Below, one piece after another: positions 1 to 9,272 of a stretch of 64,000 nt of DNA. This DNA comes from an uncultured Granulosicoccus sp. (GTDB lineage: Bacteria; Pseudomonadota; Gammaproteobacteria; Granulosicoccales; Granulosicoccaceae). The first letter of the stretch is position 1. The number at the start of each line of letters is the position of its first letter. The notes beneath the pieces were generated by a model. The model saw only the letters and a program-made list of their open reading frames with translations. It was not told the origin of the DNA and did not search any database. The stretch covers positions 1 to 64,000 of the forward strand of contig CALDSR010000003.1 of assembly GCA_937924505.1 (NCBI GenBank), read 5' to 3'. Position numbers and translations under genes: made by a program.

Positions 1-87
1 GCGTGAGTAGGTACTGTGGTGAGGTGAATGTCAGAGTCGGATTCTGATGTCAATGATGAGTCAGCCGCAGAAGCGAGACGCAAAAGC

Positions 88-252
88 TCACATCGAATTC
101 GCTGCGGCACTGACAAGCACTGAACCCAACTCGTCGAAATGAACCGGCTTGCCGTTGCGGGTGAAAGAACAGACTCGAACTCGTCCACTGATCAGAAAGT
201 AGACATCAGTGTCCTTGTTCCCAGCCGAGATGATGTACTGGCCTTTGTGTGA
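88..252 (-). pseudogene. Truncated cyclic-nucleotide-binding (Crp/Fnr-type) domain remnant
   Basis: The minus strand reads 54 codons ending in TGA at 90-88. The peptide runs HKGQYIISAGNKD, then TDVYFLISGRVRV, then NGKPVHFDELG, which follows the beta-roll pattern of a Crp/Fnr cNMP-binding domain (G-x-x-I--G---D--YF--G-v-v). An in-frame TAA at 255-253 lies directly upstream and no start codon is present, so the beta-roll N-terminus is missing. The C-terminal helix and any DNA-binding domain are missing too. This is probably a decayed gene end. Identification rests on pattern only. Confidence 0.45.
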
Positions 253-602
253 TTATTCTTACATACGAGCATGTGTGTTCTGGATTATCTTGAAACCTGG
301 CCTGACAAGGAAGTCAAGCTTTGACTTTCGTGTGATTTCTCGCGCGACTGCCCCCCATCGAGCATACCCATAGAATCAATTGTTGACAATTTATTGTCAC
401 ATTGGCCTCTGCGTGAGCTATACAAACCTGTTTATCGCTCTTTAAAGCCCGTCTGTCGTTGCATGAGTCTGGCAAGACTACAATTTGGGATCAGGTAATT
501 TTCACGATTCGCCGATCCTGTCGCTTTGATAGTGTGATGTACAATATTGCTGCTAAACACGGGCGCTTTCAGCCTTATCAGTTCGTACTACTGGAAACTT
601 CA
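253..602. other. Intergenic leader upstream of the xylanase
   Basis: I see no gene between the cNMP remnant and the xylanase signal peptide. The stretch contains an inverted repeat at 311-327 (AAGTCAA, 3-base loop, TTGACTT) and a perfect palindrome at 384-399. A TTG-started reading frame from 459 is open into the xylanase, but it would put 48 non-secretory residues in front of a clear signal peptide, so 459-602 is read as untranslated leader. Confidence 0.5.
384..424 (+). promoter_or_regulatory. Operator-like palindrome with possible promoter for the xylanase
   Basis: A 16-base perfect palindrome, TGACAAT-TT-ATTGTCA, lies at 384-399. Its right arm contains TTGTCA (394-399), a -35-like hexamer, followed 19 bases later by TATACA (419-424) as a weak -10. 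A repressor bound to the palindrome would cover the -35. The palindrome is directly visible; the promoter reading is tentative because the spacer is long. Confidence 0.35.
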
Positions 603-3600
603 ATGCATAACGGTTTTATCGCACTATCCGGCAAATTGCTCTTGTCGATCTTGATGCTGTCGTCGTCAATGGCTTTGGCGGCAGGGGATACTCCTTCTGC
701 TCCCGCGGCGGTCTCTGGTAACGTGCTAGGGACGTCAGTGACGCTGACGTGGGAAGCGCCGGTCGATGATGACGGAATCGAAGGCTACAACGTTTATCGT
801 GATAATCAATACATCACTACCGTAACTGATACGCAATTCGAGGGGACGGTCGAGCCTGGTGTGTTGCATGCTTTTTCGGTTGTCGCCTTCGATACCGCGC
901 CGCGAAATTTTTCGCCGAACTCCGAGCCTATTTTTTTGCCGGTAGGCCTTGTTCCTGAAGACACAACTATTCCACCATCCGTTCCGGCATCACTGTCGGG
1001 TGGAATCGATGGTTCGACGGTCAGCTTGTCATGGAATGCATCGACCGACGATGAGTTCGTGCAGGGGTACAATGTCTATCAAAACAACGATTACCTGACG
1101 ACAGTGCTTTCTCCCGGGTACACCGGCACTGTTGTGGAAGGTAGTGTTTACTCTTATTACATCGTGGCCTTTGATGGTCGAAATAATTTCTCGGCACGCT
1201 CCGATACGTTGACCCTGCCAGACACGGGACCGATCGATACGTCGAGTGCTCCGGACGTACCGGCAAACCTGTCAGCGATTACTCGTGACAGTGGTGGTAA
1301 TTCATTTGTCAGTCTTGCCTGGAGCGAGGCGAATGATGATCGTGGCATTTCCGGATACAACATTTATGTCGATGATGCCTATCGCACAACGGTTTTTGGC
1401 ACGTCCTACGACGATGTGATCCCGACGGGATCATTCCGTACGTACTCGGTAGTAGCCTTTGATATCGACGGTAATTTTTCGGGCCGGTCAGACGGTCTTT
1501 TGGTTCCGGAACCGTCCTCGCCAATCGACCCCGATTCACCGCCGACACAACCGCAAGCTTTGCTTGGAACCCTGGAAGCTGGTGGCGATGGAGATGTAAT
1601 TAGCCTTAGCTGGCAAGCCTCTGAGGACAATCTCCGTGTGCTTGGTTACAACGTTTATCGCAACAACAATTATGTTGATACCGTTTTGTCGTCCAATTAC
1701 TCGTTGGTCGTGCCGACTGATTCAATCAACAGCTTCTACGTTGTTGCCTTCGATGCACAGAATAATTTTTCCGCGCCGTCAGCGTCTGTTGTGCTGCCGG
1801 AAATTTCTGGTGATCGAGTCGATGAGCCACCAACGGTTCCCACCGGACTTGCAGGCCGTGTTGATGAGGCGTCGGGAACGGTCGAGCTCACCTGGCTACC
1901 TTCAAGTGATGATATAGAGGTAGCAGGTTACAACGTTTATCGTAATAATTCCTACGTCGATACAGTTTTCGAAAACCGATACGTTGGTAGTGTCGCACCT
2001 GACCAGATTTATTCTTTTTATGTTGTTGCTTTTGATGTCGGACGTAACTTTTCTTCAGCTTCGGCGCGAATCAACGTACCGGATGTCGGCAATCAGGCGC
2101 CCTTCTTTGTTAATTTGTCTGATCAGCTCATTGAAGCAGGGCCGGTCTGGGAGCTGATCATACAACCTCAGGATGTTGACAGCGGTATTCCAGGACTTTT
2201 CATCAGTCGATTGCCTGAAGGGATGAGTTCAACTGACAACTTCAATGGTACGCGAACGCTGCGATGGCAACCACTGCAACCAGACGTCGGTGAGTACAAT
2301 CTGCAATTCACAGCTTTTGATGCTGACGATCCAAGCGTCACGACGGTGGAGAACATCACGCTTACCGTTGTCCTGCCTGACGATCTTTCTATCATTCCCA
2401 ATCGCCCTCCCACCATTGATGCTATCGATAATTTTGTTGCCCGTGCTGGTGATTCCATCGTATTGCGGGTCAAGGCCAATGATGCGAACGGAACAATTCC
2501 AGCTCTGAACATACTGAATCCACCAGCAGGATCAAGCTTCAACGCACTTGAAAGCGATGCGCGAGTCAGGGAGCTGAGGTTCGACAGTACAGCGGCTGAC
2601 CGTGGTACTGCCATTTATAATTTTATGGCTACTGATTCAGATGATGCGACGTTGACCGCGAATGCTACGGGTGAAATCGAATTTCGTGATGATGCAGATT
2701 TTGTCCGAGAAGGCAGTAGACTCAGGACCTTGGCAGAGCAGGCAGGAATACAGTTTGGCTTTGCCTCTTTGCTCGAGTACACCTCGCGTCCGGATGGTCA
2801 CTTGTATGGGGATATTGCTGCTGAGGAGTTTAACTTGGTGACGCCTGAGAACTCGATGAAGTGGGGCTACATCAATCCAGAGCCTGGTCGATATCGCTTT
2901 GAAGACGCGGACCAGCTGATGATCTACGCCGCTGAGAACGGTATGGATGTGCATGGTCATGCCTTGGTCTGGTACACGCAGCTACCGCAATGGGTTATAG
3001 AATCCGAGACGACTGAGCGCGAATCCTTGATGAACGCGTTTATCGACACGATGACCGCTCGCTATTCTGATGTTGCAATCTGGGACGTCGTTAATGAGGC
3101 GTTTGAAGATGACGGCAGTTTTCGCAATTCAATATGGTTTCAGGCGATGGGCGAGTCGCACGTTGACAGGGCATTTATAAGAGCACGCGCTGGCGATCCT
3201 GAGGCGGTGCTCATTTACAACGATTACGATGTTGCGGCAGGTGGCGCGAAATCAGATGCCATGTATGCGCTTGTGTCGCGCATGGTCGGAGAGGGCGTGC
3301 CCATAGATGGTGTTGGTTTCCAGATGCACATCGATACGGGTTTCAACGACTTCGATGCGGTGGCCACTACCTTCCAGCGTTTTGCCGATCTTGGCGTTGA
3401 TATATACATCACTGAACTGGATGTGAATATGCTACCAGGGGCCACTGAGGAAGATCAGGCTCGGGTCTTTGCCAACTCGGTTCAAGCCTGCCTTGACCAG
3501 CCTGCCTGCAAGGCGACGCAGATTTGGGGATTTACTGATCGTTATTCATGGCGCCTTCCCAATACTCCGTTGATATTGGATAGAAACTATCAGCCTAAGC

Positions 3601-3647
3601 CTGCTTATGGGGCATTACAGAATGTGCTTGGTGGCGAACGCCCCTGA
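603..3647 (+). CDS. Secreted GH10 endo-1,4-beta-xylanase with five fibronectin III repeats
   Basis: About 1014 residues, predicted to hydrolyse xylan backbones outside the cell. The ATG at 603 is chosen because it opens a Sec signal peptide (hydrophobic core then SSSMALAAG) and has GGAA upstream; a TTG at 459 is the longer alternative. Five fibronectin III repeats of about 95 residues follow, each with a core like GYNVYRNNNYVDTV (near residues 61, 155, 250, 348, 442) and ending YVVAFD-x-x-x-NFS. Two cadherin/Ig-like domains begin at NQAPFF and NRPPTI. The GH10 domain fills roughly residues 705-1010, with acid/base Glu832 in WDVVNEAF and nucleophile Glu938 in YITELDV. The repeats are likely carbohydrate- or surface-binding linkers. 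It stands alone; a decayed mobile element starts just after its stop. Confidence 0.9.
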   Translation: MHNGFIALSGKLLLSILMLSSSMALAAGDTPSAPAAVSGNVLGTSVTLTWEAPVDDDGIEGYNVYRDNQYITTVTDTQFEGTVEPGVLHAFSVVAFDTAPRNFSPNSEPIFLPVGLVPEDTTIPPSVPASLSGGIDGSTVSLSWNASTDDEFVQGYNVYQNNDYLTTVLSPGYTGTVVEGSVYSYYIVAFDGRNNFSARSDTLTLPDTGPIDTSSAPDVPANLSAITRDSGGNSFVSLAWSEANDDRGISGYNIYVDDAYRTTVFGTSYDDVIPTGSFRTYSVVAFDIDGNFSGRSDGLLVPEPSSPIDPDSPPTQPQALLGTLEAGGDGDVISLSWQASEDNLRVLGYNVYRNNNYVDTVLSSNYSLVVPTDSINSFYVVAFDAQNNFSAPSASVVLPEISGDRVDEPPTVPTGLAGRVDEASGTVELTWLPSSDDIEVAGYNVYRNNSYVDTVFENRYVGSVAPDQIYSFYVVAFDVGRNFSSASARINVPDVGNQAPFFVNLSDQLIEAGPVWELIIQPQDVDSGIPGLFISRLPEGMSSTDNFNGTRTLRWQPLQPDVGEYNLQFTAFDADDPSVTTVENITLTVVLPDDLSIIPNRPPTIDAIDNFVARAGDSIVLRVKANDANGTIPALNILNPPAGSSFNALESDARVRELRFDSTAADRGTAIYNFMATDSDDATLTANATGEIEFRDDADFVREGSRLRTLAEQAGIQFGFASLLEYTSRPDGHLYGDIAAEEFNLVTPENSMKWGYINPEPGRYRFEDADQLMIYAAENGMDVHGHALVWYTQLPQWVIESETTERESLMNAFIDTMTARYSDVAIWDVVNEAFEDDGSFRNSIWFQAMGESHVDRAFIRARAGDPEAVLIYNDYDVAAGGAKSDAMYALVSRMVGEGVPIDGVGFQMHIDTGFNDFDAVATTFQRFADLGVDIYITELDVNMLPGATEEDQARVFANSVQACLDQPACKATQIWGFTDRYSWRLPNTPLILDRNYQPKPAYGALQNVLGGERP

Positions 3648-3649
3648 CT

Positions 3650-3915
3650 ATGGGCCACTTCGGTGTCGTTGTGACTAATCAGGTATGGTTTTGTAACCTG
3701 TCGAACAAGGACGTTCGACGCAATGCTAAGTAGCGCACTTCTGTGTAGTTATTAATTTTCAGGCGCGATGAACACCCACACTATTGTGATGAGCTCAAAG
3801 CCGCCCTGACTGACGTTATGGTGATCCTTAACGCGCGCACGTAAATTAACGCGTCAAAACTATGAGCTATCCATCAACGCATTATCAACAGCCAATTCGA
3901 CCATTTAGGCAAAGC
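3650..3915 (+). mobile_element. Decayed transposase-like element, copy 1 (internally deleted)
   Basis: Three blocks match the element at 7126-7535 in order and orientation. The 5' leader (3650-3724) carries the shared phrase GGTTTTGTAA and a mutated AACAAGGACGTTCGACG ribosome-binding region. A middle block (3767-3826) translates as DEHPHYCDELKAALTDVMVI, comparable to DEQLRYYEERKAVLSDVHVV in copy 2. The 3' block (3864-3909) translates as MSYPSTHYQQPIRPFR. The zinc-ribbon part is deleted here. Homology between copies is read directly; identity as an insertion-sequence relic is inferred from copy 2. Confidence 0.6.
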
Positions 3916-3918
3916 TGG

Positions 3919-6336
3919 TTAGTTGTTACCGATCGGCAGTACCATCGCCAATGTTTCAGGTGCGAGACAAATTTCGTCATTGCATGCCTGAAGTGTCAAT
4001 TCAAGAGTCGTTCTGTTGCTGAAGTTTGTGGCTGAGTTTGCATCGGTGTTGGTTGTAGCGGCAGCAGCTGACAATTCCGCTTCGATCACAACCTTGCCTT
4101 CATAAAGTGACAGCTCCTCGGATTGAAAGCCAAGTTTTCTGGTGTGGGGGGCAGGGTATCGAATATTGATCAACTCGTTCGTCACGCTTTTGAGTTCGGT
4201 TGCGATCAGATAGTCCTGCAGTGGCTTGTTTGAATTGACATGCCAACCTTTATCCAGATCAATTTCGAGTTCAAGGTGCGAGCCTTGTCTACTCACGTCG
4301 ACACGTGCAACGCCTTTGCCGGCGTAACGCGGTAATCCGCTCTCGCCTCTTGTGTACTCGGAAAGTGCTGTCAGCAAGTAGTAAAAACCATTGCTGTGTT
4401 GAGTTAGTGCTTCGGAGTACGCAGCAATCAACTCGTCGGCAATTCGAGCGTAGGAAAAGTTACCCGTACGTGCGACAAGACGCGATAACACTCGAAGTGC
4501 GGCTGCATTTCCAGAGGGCGTGGAGGCGTCGTACAGATCCTTGGGTCTGGTCACCAGGGCCGCGCCTGAAACTGTTGCTGAACCCATGAAAAATCCACCG
4601 TCGTTGACGTCATGGAATTCTGCAATCATTGTGTCAGTCAGCTTCTGGGCTTTTTTAAGCCAGTGCTTGTTACCGGTCGCATCGTACAGAGCGATTAGCC
4701 CTTCAGCAAGCCATGCAAAATCTACCTGTTTTGCGTCGATAGACACAATGCCGTTGAACTGTGATCGTTTGAGTCTGCCGTTACTGTCGAGAGCGTTGTC
4801 GAGCAATTGCGTCGCTGCCCGTACGGCAGCATCGAGGTATCGTTTTTCGTCAAATGCCATGGCAGCTTCAGCGAAGGCGATGATCATCAAGCCGTTCCAG
4901 CCGGTTAATATCTTGTCATCGAGCAAAGGATGCTCACGAGATTCACGTGCGATTCGCAGTTGTTCTGCGAGCTGCGTGCGTTTATCAATCACTTCAGCGA
5001 TCGACATGTCGAATGAACTGGCGATCGCTACCAGTGGGGTAGGACGGTTGAGAATTGTTTCACCTTCGAAGTTCCCAACTTCGTCTACTCCCCATATCTC
5101 ACTGGCGAGCTTCGCATCGTCTTCGGACAACACCTCGCGCAAGGCCTCTGGAGTCCAAACAAAAAAAGCACCTTCGCGACCTTCAGAATCCGCATCAGTC
5201 GCAGAATAGAAAACACCGGTTTCAGTTGTCATCTCGCGTAATACGTAATCAAGAATGCCGCGGGCAGTCGCTGCATGATCAGTATGACCGCTGAGTTGCC
5301 AACCGAGCACGTAGGCACGGGCCAGGTTTGCCTGGTTGTACAACATCTTTTCGAAATGTGGTACCAGCCACTCATGATCAACCGAATAACGGTGAAAGCC
5401 GCCACCAATCTGATCGTGTATACCGCCTGCGGCCATCTTCCTTAATGTGTAGTCTGCAGCTTGTAGCGCTTGAGGGCTGTCTTCAATACGCGACTGTTCA
5501 AGTAAAAACAAAAGCGTTGATTCCTGTGGGAATTTGGGCGCTTGTGAAAAGCCGCCGTTGTCGGCATCGAAGCTGAATATGGCGTTCTCGGTTGCGTTGT
5601 CGATCTCGGTAGCACCAACTTCTTTAGCTGTCTGGCCCAGTTGATGAGCATTGCTCAGTGCGCGTTGAACGTTGCCTGCCTGCGTGAGTAGGTCGTCTCG
5701 TTGATTTCCCCATAGGAAGGCGACTCTGTCAAGGAGGTCAGAGAACTGTGTAGGTGGGAAATAGGTTCCACCAAAATAAGGTCGCCCTTCGCCGTCGAGA
5801 AAGCTCGACATTGGCCATCCGCCATTACCCGCGATCATTTGCACGGCTGTCATGTATAGGGCATCAACGTCGGGTAGTTGCTCCCGATCAACCTTGATAG
5901 CGACGAAATCTTCGTTTAGTTGCTTGGCGATATCTTCGTTTTCAAAGCTTTCTCGCTCCATGACATGGCACCAGTGACAAGTGGCATATCCGATGGACAA
6001 GAATATCGGTTTGTCCTCCGATACCGCTCGGGCGAAAGCCTCTTCACCCCAGGGAAGCCAATTGACCGGGTTGTGCGCATGTTGCAGAAGATAGGGCGAA
6101 TTTTCGGCAATCAGACGGTTGAGGTACTTCGGCCTGCCATCGTCGAGAAAGTGCTCGGTGCGGGGTTTATAGTCGTCGTCCATGTTCTCGTAACGATTGA
6201 CGAGATTTTGTTGTAATTCAGTGCTTGCGTCGGGAGCAACCACCTGATTCGTTCCTGCGGCGAATGTGATGTTGGCATGCAGTGAAAGTGACAGAAAAAC
6301 AAAAATGGGAATTTTCGACACGTAAAACGTTATCAT
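3919..6336 (-). CDS. Exported DUF255 thioredoxin-domain protein fused to a DsbD-alpha-like domain
   Basis: 805 residues. A hydrophobic N-terminus (about 8-27) is a probable signal peptide, placing it in the periplasm. Residues about 65-220 form the DUF255 (YyaL/SPATA20) thioredoxin-like domain with the active site TCHWCH (Cys120, Cys123). A long helical region resembling an alpha/alpha barrel follows. From about residue 673 a C-terminal domain reads [13 protein letters not shown] and ends [14 protein letters not shown], the pattern of the DsbD N-terminal (alpha) domain including its Cys pair (Cys785, Cys790). DUF255 proteins are usually cytosolic and lack this domain. Its start overlaps the stop of the upstream redoxin by one base (TGATG), so the two are translationally coupled. 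A role in periplasmic thiol-disulfide exchange is inferred. Confidence 0.8.
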   Translation of the reverse strand: MITFYVSKIPIFVFLSLSLHANITFAAGTNQVVAPDASTELQQNLVNRYENMDDDYKPRTEHFLDDGRPKYLNRLIAENSPYLLQHAHNPVNWLPWGEEAFARAVSEDKPIFLSIGYATCHWCHVMERESFENEDIAKQLNEDFVAIKVDREQLPDVDALYMTAVQMIAGNGGWPMSSFLDGEGRPYFGGTYFPPTQFSDLLDRVAFLWGNQRDDLLTQAGNVQRALSNAHQLGQTAKEVGATEIDNATENAIFSFDADNGGFSQAPKFPQESTLLFLLEQSRIEDSPQALQAADYTLRKMAAGGIHDQIGGGFHRYSVDHEWLVPHFEKMLYNQANLARAYVLGWQLSGHTDHAATARGILDYVLREMTTETGVFYSATDADSEGREGAFFVWTPEALREVLSEDDAKLASEIWGVDEVGNFEGETILNRPTPLVAIASSFDMSIAEVIDKRTQLAEQLRIARESREHPLLDDKILTGWNGLMIIAFAEAAMAFDEKRYLDAAVRAATQLLDNALDSNGRLKRSQFNGIVSIDAKQVDFAWLAEGLIALYDATGNKHWLKKAQKLTDTMIAEFHDVNDGGFFMGSATVSGAALVTRPKDLYDASTPSGNAAALRVLSRLVARTGNFSYARIADELIAAYSEALTQHSNGFYYLLTALSEYTRGESGLPRYAGKGVARVDVSRQGSHLELEIDLDKGWHVNSNKPLQDYLIATELKSVTNELINIRYPAPHTRKLGFQSEELSLYEGKVVIEAELSAAAATTNTDANSATNFSNRTTLELTLQACNDEICLAPETLAMVLPIGNN

Positions 6337-6998
6337 CAGGCGATCTGTTCCTGCACATAGTCAATCAGTTTTTCAGTATTCACATGATAATCATTGAATA
6401 CGACCGTGCCATCTGGTGCGATCAGGATCAGCCATGGTGTACCCCCGGTTCGATAAAGGCGCATCGTGCTTGGTCGATGATCTTCTGACTCCTTGTTTCC
6501 TGCGTCGTGTCCCATGGGGATCTCGAGTGAGTAGCGGTCACGCATCTCCTCGAGCTTGTCTTCGGTGTTGACACCGAAACCTTCAAAAACAGTTTGAATG
6601 GCAGCTATTTCAACCTTTGGATGGCCGTGAAATGCTTTTTGTACCGCTTGCAGGGTTGGAAAGCCTGCCGAGTGGCAACCTGGGCACCAGGATTGCCAGC
6701 ATTTGAGAAAGACCCATTTGCCACGCGCTTCGCTGATCGAGAATTCGGTATTTTCCTCAGCCGAGTTTCGCCAGACTGCCACTTCCAGCTCAGGGGCCAT
6801 TTGCCCGACGATGCCGAAACGGGTTTTGTTTTCCTGAGCATTCGAGATTGCCGGCGTCAGGTTCAATGCGGCGCCGGCTACCAGAGCGGAACCTGCTGAC
6901 GCCAGCTTGATCAGCTCGCGGCGCTGATTGTCGAGGAAATTACCGTTTTCATCGGCGGTAAGGAGTTTTCGATTGTATCGGAGAGAGGTCAGCGCCAT
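6336..6998 (-). CDS. Tat-type exported thioredoxin-like (TlpA/redoxin) protein
   Basis: 220 residues. The N-terminus carries a twin-arginine-like signal (QRRELIK at 25-31, then a long Ala/Gly hydrophobic stretch ending ISNAQ), so export may use Tat. The mature part is a thioredoxin fold with [11 protein letters not shown], giving a CPGC active site (Cys105, Cys108) and the expected downstream strand [13 protein letters not shown] with its cis-Pro region. It is the first gene of a two-gene operon and overlaps the DUF255-DsbD fusion by one base, suggesting that the two thiol proteins act together. The donor or target is not known. Confidence 0.8.
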   Translation of the reverse strand: MALTSLRYNRKLLTADENGNFLDNQRRELIKLASAGSALVAGAALNLTPAISNAQENKTRFGIVGQMAPELEVAVWRNSAEENTEFSISEARGKWVFLKCWQSWCPGCHSAGFPTLQAVQKAFHGHPKVEIAAIQTVFEGFGVNTEDKLEEMRDRYSLEIPMGHDAGNKESEDHRPSTMRLYRTGGTPWLILIAPDGTVVFNDYHVNTEKLIDYVQEQIA

Positions 6999-7125
6999 GG
7001 TTGTGGATCCGAACTTAGGGTTGAGTATTTAAGATCTTGATCTCCTTTATAAGTTCAAATTCACGTGACATCATATAGTGTCGAGATAACGTCTGAATGG
7101 ATGCTTTCGCTGGCTAATTCCTAAC

Positions 7126-7535
7126 TGGCCCACTTCAGTGTTGATGTAAATTTTCAGGGATCGTTTTGTAATCTGTCTAGCAAGGAGGTTCAACGGAATG
7201 AACCCGAATTGCCCCCGCTGCGCAGGCTCTGGCGTGATCAAATAGGGTCGTTTTCGTCGCGCCGAGGACGCCCAGAGTATCCAGCGATATCGTTGCACGG
7301 CTTGTGAAAAGCGCTTTTCCACCGTCACCTGTGATGAACAACTACGCTATTACGAAGAACGTAAAGCAGTCTTGAGCGATGTTCACGTCGTACAACATCG
7401 GTCTGTGCGAGGTTCTCTGACGGGGCAAGGAGAATTGAAACGCACGGGGTGGGATCCGTTGTTCACCAACTAACGCATCGAGTCCATGGGCTATTAATCA
7501 ACGCACTAACAACAGCCAAGTGAACCAGTTAGATG
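7126..7535 (+). mobile_element. Decayed zinc-ribbon transposase-like element, copy 2
   Basis: A strong ribosome-binding site AAGGAGG (7182-7188) precedes an ATG at 7198. The reading frame starts MNPNCPRCAGSGVIK, is stopped by TAG at 7243-7245, and continues in frame as GRFRRAEDAQSIQRYRC, TACEKRFSTVTCDE, to a TAA at 7471. Cys-x2-Cys twice around an RYRC-x2-C-x-KRFS motif is the N-terminal zinc ribbon of IS1/IS1595-like transposases. The 3' block (7488-7533) resembles the end of copy 1. The catalytic core is absent. Its direction is opposite to the neighbouring redox genes. Element family is not certain. Confidence 0.65.
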
Positions 7536-7539
7536 ACAC

Positions 7540-8007
7540 TCAATTGTACGTAGCTTCTATATGCACCGGACAGCTCAAAGAGCGAGCGATAAAACAGTAT
7601 TGATGTATATCACGATGAATAGCATCCGCCTTTCCCTGATCGATGGTATTTGCAAGGTTGATATGCGGGCGTAATGTGATGCTTTTAAAACATCCCGCGC
7701 CGTTCGGTTCAGACTCGCCGAGGCCCAAGGGCGAGTCACGATATGCGGATACGACAAGCTTTTCTGAACTGGCCAGATGTAAAAACCAGAGCATGTGGCA
7801 GGCTGACACCGCACTGAGGAGCAAGTCTTCCGGGTTGTGCAATGTCGGATCGCCGCCAAGCAGTGGGTCGTTCGAGCAGTGGATCTCAGGTTTGCCGGGC
7901 GTCTGTATGCGCCAGGTACGATCATAACCATGGTAACTTTGCGTGCCTTCACCACGGTTACCTGTCCATTCGATCAGGCTGTTGAAGTCATGTTGTTTGG
8001 TAGGCAT
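7540..8007 (-). CDS. OsmC/Ohr-family peroxiredoxin-like protein
   Basis: 155 residues. The two family cysteines are visible in SAVSACHMLWFLHLA and HQYCFIARSL, together with the preceding NPEDLLLSAVSAC helix motif, which is diagnostic of OsmC-fold thiol peroxidases acting on organic hydroperoxides. It lies 7 bases downstream of the Smr gene and is likely co-transcribed with it. Which OsmC subfamily it belongs to cannot be settled by eye. Confidence 0.85.
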   Translation of the reverse strand: MPTKQHDFNSLIEWTGNRGEGTQSYHGYDRTWRIQTPGKPEIHCSNDPLLGGDPTLHNPEDLLLSAVSACHMLWFLHLASSEKLVVSAYRDSPLGLGESEPNGAGCFKSITLRPHINLANTIDQGKADAIHRDIHQYCFIARSLSCPVHIEATYN

Positions 8008-8014
8008 GGTGATT

Positions 8015-8563
8015 CTATTTCAAGCGTTTGAGTAATACATAAACCGCTCCTGTTGCACCGTCGTTGGCTCGCGCTGAACAGAAAGCGAGCACTTGCTTGT
8101 GTCGTTGTAACCATTGATTGACGGCAGGTTTTAGCCGAGGCGCGCTTTCTGCTGTTTTACGCCCCTTACCATGGATGACCCGAATACACAGATGTCTTCT
8201 TTCCTGCGCGGCTTTGATGAATTCACCGAGTTCTTTTTTTGCTTCGGCCAGCGTCAGTCCGTGCAAGTCGATTTCGCTTTGGATTGAATAACGTCCGCTT
8301 TTCAGTTTTCGCAGGACGGCACGCTGTACACCGGGTTGTGTATACGCCAGATGTTCCCCAGTCTCGAGGAGATCAGCTTCGCTGAGCTCGGCCAACAGGG
8401 AGTCCATCACGGAACGGTCATCTGCTTCGCCCGAACGATTTGTCGGGACGCGCTGAGGTGGCGCTGGCGGCGCTATGCGGTCATTTTCGACCGAGCGAAC
8501 ATCGCCGACGGCCTCACGAAACAGGGCCATATCGTCATCGCTGACTGTTTTTTTGGCACTCAC
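8015..8563 (-). CDS. Smr-domain protein (SmrA-like)
   Basis: 182 residues. The C-terminal half is a Smr domain: SEIDLHGLTLAEAKKELG, then VIHGKGRKT, then TGAVYVLL. Smr domains bind or nick nucleic acids, and bacterial Smr proteins have been linked to cleavage of mRNA on stalled ribosomes. The N-terminal part (DMALFREAVGDVR; GVQRAVLRKLKSGRY) matches the layout of E. coli SmrA (YdaL) better than SmrB. First gene of a likely pair with osmC; divergent from the tlpA-like gene 57 bases away. Confidence 0.8.
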   Translation of the reverse strand: MSAKKTVSDDDMALFREAVGDVRSVENDRIAPPAPPQRVPTNRSGEADDRSVMDSLLAELSEADLLETGEHLAYTQPGVQRAVLRKLKSGRYSIQSEIDLHGLTLAEAKKELGEFIKAAQERRHLCIRVIHGKGRKTAESAPRLKPAVNQWLQRHKQVLAFCSARANDGATGAVYVLLKRLK

Positions 8564-8620
8564 GCCCCATTATACGGTCACAAGGGATAGTCTGTTTAAT
8601 AGAACCCGATAGGTAGGCTC

Positions 8621-9133
8621 ATGATTCAGAAACATCTGACTTCGATCGCAAAATGGCTAATGATGGTAATTGCTCTCACCAGTTCCGTTGCGAGCTTGGC
8701 CCAGTCAGGACTGAGTGAGACTGACCGTCAATTACCCGATTTTGAGTTGCGGGGTATTGACGAGGCGACATGGACCCCGGATGCCCTGACAGGCAAGCTC
8801 TGGATCATCAATTTTTGGGCAAGTTGGTGCCCCCCCTGTATTGAAGAAATGCCTTCGATGAACGAGGCCTGGCACTCGGTCAAGGATGAAGGTATCGGCA
8901 TGCTGGCCATCAATGCGGGTGAGGGTGAACATACGGTCAAACAGTTTCTGCCTCGTATTGCGATTGATTTTCCGGTCTTGATCGGTGTCGGAGATACTTT
9001 GCCGAACTGGTCGGTCCGCGCTCTGCCAACAACTATTGTGGTCAATCAGCAAGGTGAGGTTGTGTTTGAAGCCGTGGGTCCACGTGACTGGGCGGATGAG
9101 GCCTTGTTGGATCAAGTACGCGCTTTGCTTTAA
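8621..9133 (+). CDS. TlpA-family periplasmic thioredoxin-like protein
   Basis: 170 residues. The N-terminus has a hydrophobic signal ending SVASLAQS. The fold is thioredoxin-like with NFWASWCPPCIEEMPS (CPPC active site near residues 70-73) and the cis-proline loop RALPTTIVV, so it is a TlpA/ResA-type reductase. Such proteins keep periplasmic thiols reduced, often for cytochrome assembly. It is single on the plus strand, and is the third thioredoxin-fold gene within 5 kb. Confidence 0.87.
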   Translation: MIQKHLTSIAKWLMMVIALTSSVASLAQSGLSETDRQLPDFELRGIDEATWTPDALTGKLWIINFWASWCPPCIEEMPSMNEAWHSVKDEGIGMLAINAGEGEHTVKQFLPRIAIDFPVLIGVGDTLPNWSVRALPTTIVVNQQGEVVFEAVGPRDWADEALLDQVRALL

Positions 9134-9220
9134 CAAATTTTGCTACGACACATCAATTCGACACATTCCATATGTTGCGTGCTTACAGCATATTCGTACG
9201 AAATTGTGTGTAAGAATGCT

Positions 9221-9269
9221 TGATGCTTGATGCTTGATGCTTGGTGTTTGGTGTTTGGTGTTTGAAGCT
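9221..9269. repeat. Heptanucleotide tandem repeat array
   Basis: Seven consecutive 7-base units: TGATGCT three times (9221-9241), TGGTGTT three times (9242-9262), then TGAAGCT (9263-9269). It sits in the convergent gap between the tlpA-like gene and acs. The two-block structure suggests slippage or expansion in two phases. No coding role seen. Confidence 0.9.
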
Positions 9270-9272
9270 TGC

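Noticed and set aside
459..602. TTG-initiated 48-residue N-terminal extension of the xylanase
   Set aside because: It would bury the signal peptide; the ATG at 603 gives a standard secretory start.
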